From NCBI GenBank assembly GCA_046756865.1, contig JBHHXE010000033.1, forward strand, positions 1 through 16,230: a DNA stretch of 16,230 bases. Direction: 5' to 3'. Shown here piece by piece: positions 1 to 7,440 of the stretch. Under the pieces are notes generated by a model that was not told where the DNA came from, searched no databases, and saw only the letters and a list, made by a program, of their open reading frames with translations. The position numbers were made by a program, and so were the translations under genes. This stretch comes from DUAG01 sp046756865 (GTDB lineage: Bacteria; Nitrospirota; Nitrospiria; SBBL01; JAADHI01). Each line of letters opens with the position of its first letter. Positions within the stretch are counted from its first letter, which is position 1.

Positions 1-44
1 CCGTTACAGCCGTTACATTTTTCCGGGTCAACCCAAACAGGCAT
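1..44 (-). CDS. aprB: AprB-like ferredoxin, N-terminal fragment (cut by window edge)
   Basis: Only the first 14 complete codons are inside the window: MPVWVDPEKCNGCN, with a further Gly implied. The Cys-X2-Cys start of a [4Fe-4S] motif right after a short V-D-P-x-K-C lead is typical of ferredoxin-type proteins and resembles the start of APS reductase beta subunits. The start ATG (44-42 on the minus strand) is preceded by a strong Shine-Dalgarno AGGAGGAG. It follows the AprA-like gene by 58 nt on the same strand, so it would carry electrons to that flavoprotein. The rest of the gene, and whether it has two clusters as AprB does, cannot be seen. The order A then B is the reverse of the usual aprBA. 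Confidence 0.7.
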   Translation of the reverse strand, partial: MPVWVDPEKCNGCN

Positions 45-102
45 CTACTCCTCCTTATATTCAGTCATCGGTATGATGGCACACAATTTTACTTCTCGTC
101 AC

Positions 103-1821
103 CTACTTTGCGTTATACCGATCTCCAGGCACAATCTGCTCATAGGGCCGCGTGATCATTTCGATCCCGCCTGTGAGCGGATCCTTTACTGAATTAACAA
201 ACTTCAACCAGTGGGCGTCGTCCCGGTCCGGATAATCGGTCCTGGACTGATAGGTCGGCCACCGGGTTTCCCTTCGGAAAAGAAGATGCTCAACCAGAAC
301 CCGGGCCACATCAATGCGGTCAATCACTTCATGGACTTTCATTAACTGATGGAGATCCCCCGCAACAAGATGCTCTACCTCGCCCGGAAGTTTTGCGAGC
401 TGGTTTCGCGCGATTGTCAACATCTTTTCATTCATTTCGTAATGAGTCGAAACCCCGCCGGCATACTCCTCCATAATCTTTTGAAGCCTTGCCTCAAAGT
501 CAGCGGGGCGGATACCATGCCGCACCTGACCATGCCCCCTCAGCGGCTTGAAGGCACGTTCTTCTTCCTCATCGAGTTGATGGTCCTCAACGGAGACCGG
601 ATTCATCTTCTCAACATCGCGCCCCATCGCCCGTGCGGCAATGATCCCTTCCGCCCAGCACCCCGAAACAAACTTGAAGGGCGCCCCGCCTGCGACATCC
701 CCGGCAGCATATAGACCTTTTAAGGTTGTCCTCCGATCCTTATCCACCCAGTACCCGGCCTGGCAATGTCCGCCGACAATGTAGGGTTCTGTCGTCTGAA
801 CCTCTACCGGTTCTTTCGCAGGATCAATATCATTGGAGAGCCAGTAAAGGACCTGTGAAGGATACATATCCAGGTAGGCCGCCTTTAGATCCCGGACTTT
901 CTCATCGCTCAGGCCCCGGGTATCGAGATAAACCGGGCCGCGCCCTTCTTTAATTTCCTGGACCGGCCCATGTGCTCTGTAAGGGGTTGGAGCACCGTCC
1001 CCCCCCAGATCAGCATAGCGCTTTACCATGAACCGCTCACCATCGGAGTTCACCTGAGGGGCTTTGGCCCCGAGCGCAATTGTTCCGGTCGGCGCAATCG
1101 CATCCTTTGTACGAATGGCGACATAGCGCATCTCATAGGAGGTCATTTCCGCTCCGGCCCGAATCCCCATAGCATATCCGGCTCCGGTATTATAGGGGGA
1201 ATACCACGTCTTGTGAGATGCGTCACCGGGATTATTCGGGCGATAGATGCCCGCAGCGCCTCCTGTCGCAATCAAAGTCGCTTTGGCCTGAACAGCATAG
1301 AAGGTTCCATTCCGAAGCGAAAACCCGACCGCACCCACAACCCGGTCGTCCTTTTTCAAAAGGTTTGTAACGGTGACCCAGTTATAGACCTTGGCCCCGG
1401 CGGACCGTGCCGCCTTCGCGAGAATCGGTTTGAGGGACTCTCCATTAATTTTGATGTTCCAACGACCTCGGGGGATGTAATTTCCGTCATCATCGCATAA
1501 GATCGGCAGCCCCCATTTTTCCACCTTCTTCACGCCATACTCAAAGAGTTCCGCCATCGAATGAACAAGGTCTTCCCTTACCAAACCACAGGAATCGGCC
1601 CGGACATAGCGGACAAAGCTTTCCGGGGTCTCCCCCTTATTCAGGTAGGCATTTATCGCATTCATCCCTCCCGCAAGACATCCGCTCCGGTCGATATGGG
1701 CCTTTTCCAAAATTGTCACCGAGCATTGTGGGTGACGTTCCTTCATCTCCACCGCGGCCATGCACCCTGCCGTTCCACCCCCGATAATCAGGAAATCCGT
1801 ATGAATTATTTTTCGTTCCAT
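103..1821 (-). CDS. aprA: AprA-like adenylylsulfate reductase flavoprotein (alpha subunit)
   Basis: This is a flavoprotein of the fumarate reductase/succinate dehydrogenase superfamily whose features fit the alpha subunit of APS reductase, which reduces adenylylsulfate to sulfite and AMP using electrons from an AprB ferredoxin. The FAD-binding GGGTAG is at residues 14-19 after a hydrophobic beta strand. A YEMRYVAIR segment lies mid-protein. EPYIVGGHCQAGYWV, with His352, precedes KGLYAAGDVAGG, the usual FAD-closing motif; the GGH histidine matches a substrate-site position known in AprA. The protein is 572 aa, shorter than dissimilatory AprA (about 620-660). The start at 1821 is preferred because MERKIIHTDFLIIGGG begins just before the Rossmann fold and has a purine-rich leader; an in-frame start at 1914 would overlap the regulator gene by 55 nt. 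An Rrf2 regulator lies upstream and a ferredoxin downstream. An assimilatory role is inferred; another FAD reductase of this superfamily is the main alternative. Confidence 0.75.
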   Translation of the reverse strand: MERKIIHTDFLIIGGGTAGCMAAVEMKERHPQCSVTILEKAHIDRSGCLAGGMNAINAYLNKGETPESFVRYVRADSCGLVREDLVHSMAELFEYGVKKVEKWGLPILCDDDGNYIPRGRWNIKINGESLKPILAKAARSAGAKVYNWVTVTNLLKKDDRVVGAVGFSLRNGTFYAVQAKATLIATGGAAGIYRPNNPGDASHKTWYSPYNTGAGYAMGIRAGAEMTSYEMRYVAIRTKDAIAPTGTIALGAKAPQVNSDGERFMVKRYADLGGDGAPTPYRAHGPVQEIKEGRGPVYLDTRGLSDEKVRDLKAAYLDMYPSQVLYWLSNDIDPAKEPVEVQTTEPYIVGGHCQAGYWVDKDRRTTLKGLYAAGDVAGGAPFKFVSGCWAEGIIAARAMGRDVEKMNPVSVEDHQLDEEEERAFKPLRGHGQVRHGIRPADFEARLQKIMEEYAGGVSTHYEMNEKMLTIARNQLAKLPGEVEHLVAGDLHQLMKVHEVIDRIDVARVLVEHLLFRRETRWPTYQSRTDYPDRDDAHWLKFVNSVKDPLTGGIEMITRPYEQIVPGDRYNAK

Positions 1822-1859
1822 CTCCGCCCTTTTCGTATGGCCCTCTGAATCAGAGCCCC

Positions 1860-2324
1860 TCAAATATGAAACATCAGGACCTGTTCCTCTTCCCGCGCTC
1901 TTTTTCTCTCGCAAAGATCTGCAAAACTTATCGAGTCAAGATGCTCCTTCAACGCGTCATTGACCTCTGCCCAGACCTCCTGAAGGACAAGCGCTTCTAT
2001 CCTCTTTTTTTCAAATCCGGACGGCAAGCGCTGACGCTTCTCTGATGGTGAGACCGAAACCAGGCTTCCCTCAACAGCCTGTAAGACATCGCCCAGCAGA
2101 ATCTGATCCGGAGATATTGCAAGGCGGTACCCTCCGCGGGGCCCGCGCACACTTTCAACAAAACCCTCCTTTTTGAGCAGGCTCATGACCTGCTCCAGGA
2201 AGCGAAAGGAGATGCCTTCCCTCCGGGCAATTGACTTTACCTGAAGGGGGTCTTCCCCCGGATGGAGGGAAAGGACCAGGATGGCCCTTACAGCATACTC
2301 ACCCTTTACCGAAAAATTGAACAT
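1860..2324 (-). CDS. Rrf2-family transcriptional regulator, CymR-like
   Basis: A 154-aa Rrf2-type DNA-binding protein. It starts with FSVKGEYAVRAILVLSLH, the usual first helix. A winged helix-turn-helix lies at about residues 29-52, and the wing RGPRGGYRLA is at 60-69. IscR- and NsrR-type members carry three clustered cysteines that ligate an Fe-S cluster; here the only cysteine is Cys138 near the C-terminus, so a cluster-free regulator like CymR of Firmicutes, which controls cysteine metabolism, is the better comparison. It is the first gene of the minus-strand unit, 38 nt before the AprA-like gene, so control of sulfur assimilation and of its own promoter is likely but inferred. The ATG at 2324 has only a weak Shine-Dalgarno (AGTGGG). 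Confidence 0.85.
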   Translation of the reverse strand: MFNFSVKGEYAVRAILVLSLHPGEDPLQVKSIARREGISFRFLEQVMSLLKKEGFVESVRGPRGGYRLAISPDQILLGDVLQAVEGSLVSVSPSEKRQRLPSGFEKKRIEALVLQEVWAEVNDALKEHLDSISFADLCERKRAREEEQVLMFHI

Positions 2325-2331
2325 AAACCCA

Positions 2332-2343
2332 CTATCCCGATAG
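2332..2343. promoter_or_regulatory. Inverted repeat in Rrf2 leader, candidate operator
   Basis: CTATC-CC-GATAG is a perfect 5-bp inverted repeat with a 2-nt spacer. It sits between the predicted transcription start and the start codon of the Rrf2 gene and is followed by GGAATTAT (2344-2351). The position suits autorepression, but the arms are short and chance cannot be excluded. Confidence 0.35.
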
Positions 2344-2362
2344 GAATTATACGATTTATGGC

Positions 2363-2392
2363 TTTATAGCGGATACCGATCACTCCTGTCAA
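2363..2392 (-). promoter_or_regulatory. Sigma-70-type promoter of the Rrf2/aprA unit
   Basis: On the minus strand a perfect -35 TTGACA (2392-2387) is followed after 18 bp by TATAAA (2368-2363) as the -10. Transcription would start near 2355, about 30 nt before the Rrf2 start codon. This is the best consensus match in the divergent region; it is predicted, not proven. Confidence 0.65.
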
Positions 2393-2397
2393 GACAT

Positions 2398-2407
2398 GAT
2401 TGCAATC
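2398..2407. promoter_or_regulatory. 10-bp perfect palindrome between divergent promoters
   Basis: GATTGCAATC is a perfect 10-bp palindrome just upstream of the -35 of the Rrf2 promoter and between the two divergent promoters. It could be a regulator site. No family assignment is possible from sequence alone. Confidence 0.3.
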
Positions 2408-2446
2408 TGGGCAAAATTTCCATAATCTCGGAATTTGACATTTTTA

Positions 2447-2475
2447 TTGAAACCGATTGTTTTTTTTGACATAAT
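2447..2475 (+). promoter_or_regulatory. Promoter upstream of the RDD/mre genes
   Basis: TTGAAA (2447-2452) and CATAAT (2470-2475) are spaced by 17 bp within a T-rich stretch. Transcription would start near 2482, about 24 nt before the GTG start of the RDD gene. Two TTGACA hexamers nearby (2435-2440 and 2466-2471) have no good -10 at the right distance. Confidence 0.55.
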
Positions 2476-2505
2476 GTATTCCATTTTCTGCCAAGAAAGG
2501 CCTCT

Positions 2506-2964
2506 GTGTTGTCAAAACAGGATGAGGAAATCGGGTCCTCATGGGGTTACCCGAAAGCAAACATCTTAAACCGTTTTATTGCAAAATTTATCGACTTTCT
2601 AATCGTCGCAGCAATATTCCAGATCCCGCTTGAGATTAGTTTCCTGGCCGCGCTGGCTTATCTATTGATCGCGGACGGGTTCGCGAACGGAAGGAGTCCT
2701 GGAAAACAGTTGATTGGCCTTCAAGTGGTTCTACCCGATCCGCTCCGGGGCATATCATTCAAGGAATCGATTATCCGTAATATCCCTCTGGGTGTCGGCT
2801 TTCTTTTTTCTCATATTCCAGTCATCGGCTGGCTCCTGGTCTTGCTGATCGTCGGCTTTGAGTCCTTACTCATTATTGGAAACACAAAAGGGTATCGCAT
2901 TGGAGATGAATTGGCGAAGACGCAGGTGTTGGATCAAATGACCCCTGAGCCTTTAAAGAAGTGA
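2506..2964 (+). CDS. RDD-family membrane protein
   Basis: A 152-aa integral membrane protein of the RDD family. It has the marker residues: Arg in NRFIAKFIDFLIV near the start of the first helix, Asp in FID, and the loop GRSPGKQLIGLQVV before the later helices. Three to four hydrophobic segments are visible (about residues 28-65 and 97-127). The family's general function is unsettled; some members are linked to ion transport or antiporters. The start is GTG at 2506, with AAGAAAGG ending 5 nt upstream; TTG at 2509 is an alternative. It lies 36 nt before mreB and probably shares its promoter, but nothing in the protein points to cell-wall work. Confidence 0.8.
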   Translation: MLSKQDEEIGSSWGYPKANILNRFIAKFIDFLIVAAIFQIPLEISFLAALAYLLIADGFANGRSPGKQLIGLQVVLPDPLRGISFKESIIRNIPLGVGFLFSHIPVIGWLLVLLIVGFESLLIIGNTKGYRIGDELAKTQVLDQMTPEPLKK

Positions 2965-3000
2965 TGGCCTGCTGAATCGTTACAACAGAATGGAGAAAGA

Positions 3001-4044
3001 ATGGGACTGACAAACAGCATCTTGGGATGGTTCTCAAACGATCTGGCAATCGATCTGGGAACGGCGAATACGCTCGTCTATCTTCGTGGAAAAGGAATCT
3101 CGATTAATGAACCCTCCGTTGTTGCCATCGAACGAAAATCGGGCAAGGTGGTCGCCATCGGAACAGAAGCAAAAAGGATGCTGGGGCGAACGCCCGGGAA
3201 CATTGTTGCGATTCGTCCGATGAAAGACGGTGTCATCGCCGACTTTGAAATTGCCGAAAAAATGTTAAGCCATTTCATAAAAAGGGCGCACAACCGCAAT
3301 ACCTTTGTCCGTCCGCGTGTCATCATCGGGGTTCCCTCTAAAATAACACAGGTTGAGCAAAGGGCGGTCCGCGACTCGGCTGAGTTGGCCGGTGCCCGGG
3401 AGATCTACCTCATTGAGCAGCCGATTGCCGCTGCCATCGGCGCGGGACTCCCCATCGCCGAGCCTTCCGGCAACATGGTTGTAGATATCGGGGGAGGAAC
3501 GACAGATATCGCCGTCATCTCCCTTGCCGGAATTGTCTACTCCGAATCGGTCAAGACTGCCGGCGATAAAATGGATGAGTCCATTGTCAGCTACATCAAG
3601 AGGAAGTACAACCTCCTGATTGGAGAGCACATGGCAGAAATGATCAAGTTTGAAATCGGTTCCGCCTACCCCCTGGATGAAAAGAAAACCTTTATGATCA
3701 AAGGAAGAGATCTGATCTCCGGGATACCCAAAACAATGGTCATTGACGACGGAGAAATGCGGGAAGCCCTTGCAGACCCGATCTCTACAATTATCAACGC
3801 CATCAAGGTCGCCCTGGAAAACACCCCTCCCGAGCTGGCGGGAGATATCATCGACCGGGGTATTGTGCTTGCCGGCGGAGGCTCGCTTCTGAGAGGCCTG
3901 GACATCCGCATCCGTGAAGAGACAAACCTTCCCATTATAACCGTTGATAATCCCTTAACCACGGTCGTCCTTGGAACAGGAAAGGCCCTGGATCAACTCA
4001 GCCTGCTTCGAAAGATCTCCCTCGCATCTCAATCGCAACTATGA
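3001..4044 (+). CDS. mreB: Rod shape-determining protein MreB (bacterial actin)
   Basis: A 347-aa actin homologue that polymerises on the inner face of the cytoplasmic membrane and guides the elongasome for lateral peptidoglycan synthesis. The nucleotide-binding signatures are clear: phosphate-1 AIDLGTANT at residues 16-24, phosphate-2 VVDIGGGTTD at 160-169, and the adenosine motif IVLAGGGSLLRGL starting at residue 288. Length and end points match the family. The N-terminal leader MGLTNSILGWF is hydrophobic and amphipathic, as in MreBs that bind membrane directly. GGAG sits just before the ATG. It heads mreB-mreC-mreD-mrdA-mrdB. Confidence 0.98.
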   Translation: MGLTNSILGWFSNDLAIDLGTANTLVYLRGKGISINEPSVVAIERKSGKVVAIGTEAKRMLGRTPGNIVAIRPMKDGVIADFEIAEKMLSHFIKRAHNRNTFVRPRVIIGVPSKITQVEQRAVRDSAELAGAREIYLIEQPIAAAIGAGLPIAEPSGNMVVDIGGGTTDIAVISLAGIVYSESVKTAGDKMDESIVSYIKRKYNLLIGEHMAEMIKFEIGSAYPLDEKKTFMIKGRDLISGIPKTMVIDDGEMREALADPISTIINAIKVALENTPPELAGDIIDRGIVLAGGGSLLRGLDIRIREETNLPIITVDNPLTTVVLGTGKALDQLSLLRKISLASQSQL

Positions 4045-4091
4045 CCTGTCAATGGAGTGACCACCCCGTGATCTCAGGGTAAGGGCAGCAT

Positions 4092-4937
4092 ATGATCCGT
4101 CGGGTCAACATATATAAACGCTTTCTCTATCTCTTTCTCATCCTCAGCATTGTCATCGCGCTGCTCTCACCCGATTTTCAAAGAAAACCGGTCTCGTGGC
4201 TGGGCGCGACCGTTGGAAGCGTTGTCTATGCTCTCCAAGAAGGGACCTATGCCCTGACCACCGGCATCAGCAGTATCTGGAATGGCTATTTTTACCTCAC
4301 GAATGTCGCAAAAGAGAATGAGCAACTCCACAAGACCATTGAACAGCTAAAAGGCGAAATGCACACACTCAAAGAAAAAGCGATCCTGGCAGATCGACTT
4401 CAGTCTTTCCTCGAATACAAAAACGAATCGCAGGCGACGCTCATTTTGTCAACGGTCATCGGCCGGAAATCGAGCCATTGGCATGAAACAATCATCATCG
4501 ATAAAGGAACAGATGCAGGCGTCAGCAAGGACATGGGCGTGATGACACCACAGGGCGTTGTCGGAAAGGTAATCAAGGCTTGGCCCGCGTATGCCCAGAT
4601 TCTCCTGATGACTGACCGGAACAGCGGGATCGCGGCAATGATACAGCGTACCCGGGACGAGGGCGTCGTCCAGGGGACTGAAGAAGGCGGAGTCCGCTTA
4701 AGTTATCTTCCCCAGTTTTCTGAAGCCAGGGTCGGCGATGTGCTGCTCACCTCCGGACTCGAGGGAAGCTTTACAAAGGGGCTCAAGATCGGGACCATCG
4801 AAAGCGTGAATAAAAAAGAGGAACAACAAATCTTCCTCCAAGTCAAAGTCACGCCCGAAGTCAGCCTGGACCACCTGGAAGAGGTTTTCATCGTCAGGCA
4901 GAAGACGGCGCCGTTTTCTTCAAATGGACCAGAATGA
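4092..4937 (+). CDS. mreC: Rod shape-determining protein MreC
   Basis: A 281-aa bitopic protein. A short cytoplasmic tail and one membrane helix (about residues 10-26, FLYLFLILSIVIALLS) are followed by a coiled coil (about 75-105, KENEQLHKTIEQLKGEMHTLKEKA) and then the beta-rich periplasmic MreC domain, with VIGRKSSHWHETIIIDKGTDAGVSKDMGVMTPQGVVGKV as a recognisable family stretch. MreC is known to bind and activate PBP2-RodA from the periplasmic side. An AAGGG lies 6 nt before the ATG at 4092. It is 47 nt after mreB. Gene order and length are both typical. Confidence 0.96.
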   Translation: MIRRVNIYKRFLYLFLILSIVIALLSPDFQRKPVSWLGATVGSVVYALQEGTYALTTGISSIWNGYFYLTNVAKENEQLHKTIEQLKGEMHTLKEKAILADRLQSFLEYKNESQATLILSTVIGRKSSHWHETIIIDKGTDAGVSKDMGVMTPQGVVGKVIKAWPAYAQILLMTDRNSGIAAMIQRTRDEGVVQGTEEGGVRLSYLPQFSEARVGDVLLTSGLEGSFTKGLKIGTIESVNKKEEQQIFLQVKVTPEVSLDHLEEVFIVRQKTAPFSSNGPE

Positions 4938-5057
4938 AGGCAGTGAGCAAATAAAACTTTCACTTCGTACCATCGCTCTGTGTGATAGGATAGTACAGAG
5001 ATCATGGCTTGATTCCGGCTTACGGCTTTTTTCGCGCTTCCATAAGGCAGGTGCTTT
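4938..5057. other. mreC-mreD spacer with weak hairpin
   Basis: A 120-nt gap, unusually long for this operon. It holds an imperfect hairpin with 6-bp arms CTCTGT (4976-4981) and ACAGAG (4995-5000) around a 13-nt loop, and later a run of six T (5028-5034 region) preceded only by a 3-bp CCG/CGG stem. That is too weak to call a terminator. No convincing gene or promoter was seen. Confidence 0.4.
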
Positions 5058-5573
5058 TTGAAGTGGTTTACTCGTATCACCGTCTTTTTGTTTTTTATCC
5101 CGGTTCAAACCCTCCTTCTGGAACCTCTCAAGATAGGGGGCGTAAAACCTGACCTGGCCCTTTTACTTGCGTTCGCACACGGATGGGCCTTTGGAGAAAT
5201 GAACGGTCTTTTCTGGGGTCTGGCACTTGGGGGTCTTCTGGACCTTTTTTCGGTCGGGTTTCTGGGTGTCAACTTTGTCATGAAGGGGATGATCGGGCTT
5301 TTCGCGGGCGTCTTTGGAAAAACCCTTATCAATCTACCCATCTGGGGAAACGGCCTGATTATCTTCGCCCTTTCTCACCTCCATGATTTGATCGGCACCT
5401 TCCTCCTGAGCGGTGACGGGGGGAGCGGGTTTACATTGGAAATCATGGCCAGGATTTTTATAAGAGCACTTTACAATGGTTTGCTGGCCACTGGGCTATT
5501 TTACATTTTTTTGAGATTAAAAACCCGAGGAGGGATGTCAAAATATGCGGGCGCCTCATCTTCCCCAGGTTGA
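5058..5573 (+). CDS. mreD: Rod shape-determining protein MreD
   Basis: A 171-aa polytopic membrane protein of the length and hydrophobic profile of MreD. It begins KWFTRITVFLFFIPVQTLLLEPLKIGGVKPDLALLLAFAHGW, where the PDL(A/L)LL motif is typical, and about five membrane segments follow. MreD is an inner-membrane part of the MreBCD complex; its molecular task is less clear than that of MreC. The start is TTG at 5058, with an AGGCAGG Shine-Dalgarno upstream; no ATG or GTG in frame fits better. Its last 29 nt overlap the start of the PBP2 gene, suggesting translational coupling. Confidence 0.92.
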   Translation: MKWFTRITVFLFFIPVQTLLLEPLKIGGVKPDLALLLAFAHGWAFGEMNGLFWGLALGGLLDLFSVGFLGVNFVMKGMIGLFAGVFGKTLINLPIWGNGLIIFALSHLHDLIGTFLLSGDGGSGFTLEIMARIFIRALYNGLLATGLFYIFLRLKTRGGMSKYAGASSSPG

Positions 5574-7440
5574 CAACCGGGGTTTTCAAATCAGGGTCAG
5601 CTTGTTCTTCGGCCTCATCGCCATCGGCCTTTTCCTTCTTCTCCTGAGAGCCTGGTATCTGCAGATTGTCCAGGGAGACTACTACCTGGAGCTATCTGAA
5701 AATAACCGCCTTCGTGTTATTGAAACACCGCCGCCCAGGGGACGTATCTATGATCGTCACGGATCTGTCCTGGTAAATAATCCCCCCAGCAACAACCTCT
5801 ATGTGGTCATGGGTGATATGCCCGAACCGGAAGAGATCATTCCCCGGCTCTCCAGGATGATCGGAATGCCTCCTGATGAAATAGCAGACCGTTTTAAGAC
5901 GAACAAAAGAGACCCCTTCCTCCCCATTAAAATCAAGGAAGACCTGACAATGAAGGAAGTCGCCCTGATAGAAGGACACAGGCTGGATCTTCCAGGGGTC
6001 AATATTCAGTCGGAATTTAAACGGGAAGCCGTTTATGGCACTTTGGCTGCCCATCTTATTGGATATGTCGGAGAGGTGACACAAAAACAACTTGCCTCAG
6101 GAAAATACAAGGACGCAAGGGGGGGAAGCATCATCGGTCAATACGGTATTGAGCAGAGCCATGATACGACCCTTCGGGGAACACGTGGTCGGAAAAGGAT
6201 TGAAGTCGATGCCCTGGGACATGAAAGAAGTGTTCTCAAAATCACCCCGCCTCTGCAGGGGGACGACCTCTTTTTAACCCTGGACCTCAACGTTCAGAGA
6301 ACCGCCGAGGAGGCTCTCGCCCAGCGCCCGGGAGCCATCGTGGCGATGGATCCCAACAATGGAGAAATCCTGGCCATGGTCAGCCATCCGCCCTTTAATC
6401 CAAATATGATCTCTAAAGGGATCTCGTCCAAGGCATGGAAAGCGCTTCTTGAGGATGATAACCGCCCCCTGACCAACCGGGTCATCCATGGCCAGTATCC
6501 CCCGGGGTCTGTCTATAAAATTGTCATGGGAACGGCCATCCTGGAATCCAGGATGGCATCCGCCGGGGATGAAATCGCCTGCAAAGGCTTTGTCCGGTTT
6601 GCAGGACGCACCTACAGAGACTGGAAGTGGAACGGCCACGGACAGGTCAACCTGCATCGCTCCCTGGTAGAGTCCTGCGATGTCTATTATTATGAGATGG
6701 GCGCGAAACTCGGGGTGGATACCATTTCCCAGTTTTCCTACATCTTTGGACTGGGAAGGCCCACCGGAATCGGCCTGGCTTATGAAAAAAGGGGATTAAT
6801 CCCGACCTCCGAATGGAAAAAACGTGTTTATAAGGAGGCCTGGTTCCCGGGAGAAACCCTCTCTGTTTCAATCGGACAGGGCTTCGTTCTGACAACACCC
6901 ATTCAGCTTGCCTCGATGATCAGCGCAGTCGCCGCAGATGGGGTTATATATCCCCCCCAGCTATTGAAGAAGATCAGAAGACATTCCACACAATCTGTCG
7001 AGAAGTTGCCTTCCGTTAAAGGAAGGCAACTTCCAATAGCTTCAAAAACCATTCGGGCAATCCAAAGCGCTCTCGTTGGGGTTGTCGCTGATCCGAAAGG
7101 AACTGCGACCCGGTCCCGGTCGGAAAAGGTTTCGATAGGAGGAAAAACAGGAACCGCGCAGGTCGTCGCAAGACCAGAAGACGATAAAGAACTCCCTGAT
7201 CACCTTAATGACCATGCCTGGTTTGTAGCCTATGCCCCTGTCGAAGACCCCAAAATTGCTGTGGTTGTTCTGGTAGAAAATGGCGGACACGGCGGTGCCG
7301 AGGCTGCCCCCTTGGCCAAGACCGTTATTGAGGCCTATCTACACGACCCGGAGGCACCCGCCACGACTGAAGAAGCCGGCATGGATCTTGTTTTGGAAAG
7401 CGGGACGGAAATAATGGAGCCCAGACGTGAGCGATCGTAG
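5545..7440 (+). CDS. mrdA: Penicillin-binding protein 2, elongation transpeptidase
   Basis: A 631-aa class B PBP that crosslinks peptidoglycan strands in the periplasm as partner of the RodA glycosyltransferase. A single membrane helix (about residues 17-37) is followed by the dimerisation/pedestal domain starting at PPPRGRIYDRHGSVLVNN. The transpeptidase motifs are all present: SVYK with catalytic Ser322 and Lys325, SCD at Ser377, and KTG at 534-536. Length is normal for PBP2. GAGGAGGG precedes the ATG by 10 nt, inside the end of mreD. A perfect 13-bp inverted repeat lies inside the gene (see separate entry). Confidence 0.97.
   Translation: MRAPHLPQVDNRGFQIRVSLFFGLIAIGLFLLLLRAWYLQIVQGDYYLELSENNRLRVIETPPPRGRIYDRHGSVLVNNPPSNNLYVVMGDMPEPEEIIPRLSRMIGMPPDEIADRFKTNKRDPFLPIKIKEDLTMKEVALIEGHRLDLPGVNIQSEFKREAVYGTLAAHLIGYVGEVTQKQLASGKYKDARGGSIIGQYGIEQSHDTTLRGTRGRKRIEVDALGHERSVLKITPPLQGDDLFLTLDLNVQRTAEEALAQRPGAIVAMDPNNGEILAMVSHPPFNPNMISKGISSKAWKALLEDDNRPLTNRVIHGQYPPGSVYKIVMGTAILESRMASAGDEIACKGFVRFAGRTYRDWKWNGHGQVNLHRSLVESCDVYYYEMGAKLGVDTISQFSYIFGLGRPTGIGLAYEKRGLIPTSEWKKRVYKEAWFPGETLSVSIGQGFVLTTPIQLASMISAVAADGVIYPPQLLKKIRRHSTQSVEKLPSVKGRQLPIASKTIRAIQSALVGVVADPKGTATRSRSEKVSIGGKTGTAQVVARPEDDKELPDHLNDHAWFVAYAPVEDPKIAVVVLVENGGHGGAEAAPLAKTVIEAYLHDPEAPATTEEAGMDLVLESGTEIMEPRRERS
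7002..7033 (+). repeat. Perfect 13-bp hairpin inside mrdA
   Basis: GAAGTTGCCTTCC (7002-7014) and GGAAGGCAACTTC (7021-7033) are perfect reverse complements around the 6-nt loop GTTAAA. A further 8-bp pair, AGCTATTG (6959-6966) with CAATAGCT (7034-7041), could extend the structure across a 35-nt internal loop. It encodes KLPSVKGRQLP in a variable surface stretch of PBP2 before the KTG motif. No T-run follows, so it is not a terminator on this strand. Confidence 0.8.

Noticed and set aside
349..1848. Several open frames on the plus strand opposite the AprA-like gene
   Set aside because: They are antisense to a clearly conserved protein, have no recognisable domains and no good ribosome binding sites.
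1822..1914. Upstream start of the AprA-like gene adding 31 residues
   Set aside because: The extra residues are polar and unlike the family, overlap the regulator gene, and the start at 1821 sits right before the FAD-binding strand.
5018..5034. CCG-gctta-CGG followed by six T, considered as a terminator between mreC and mreD
   Set aside because: The stem has only three pairs and the genes on both sides belong to one conserved operon.
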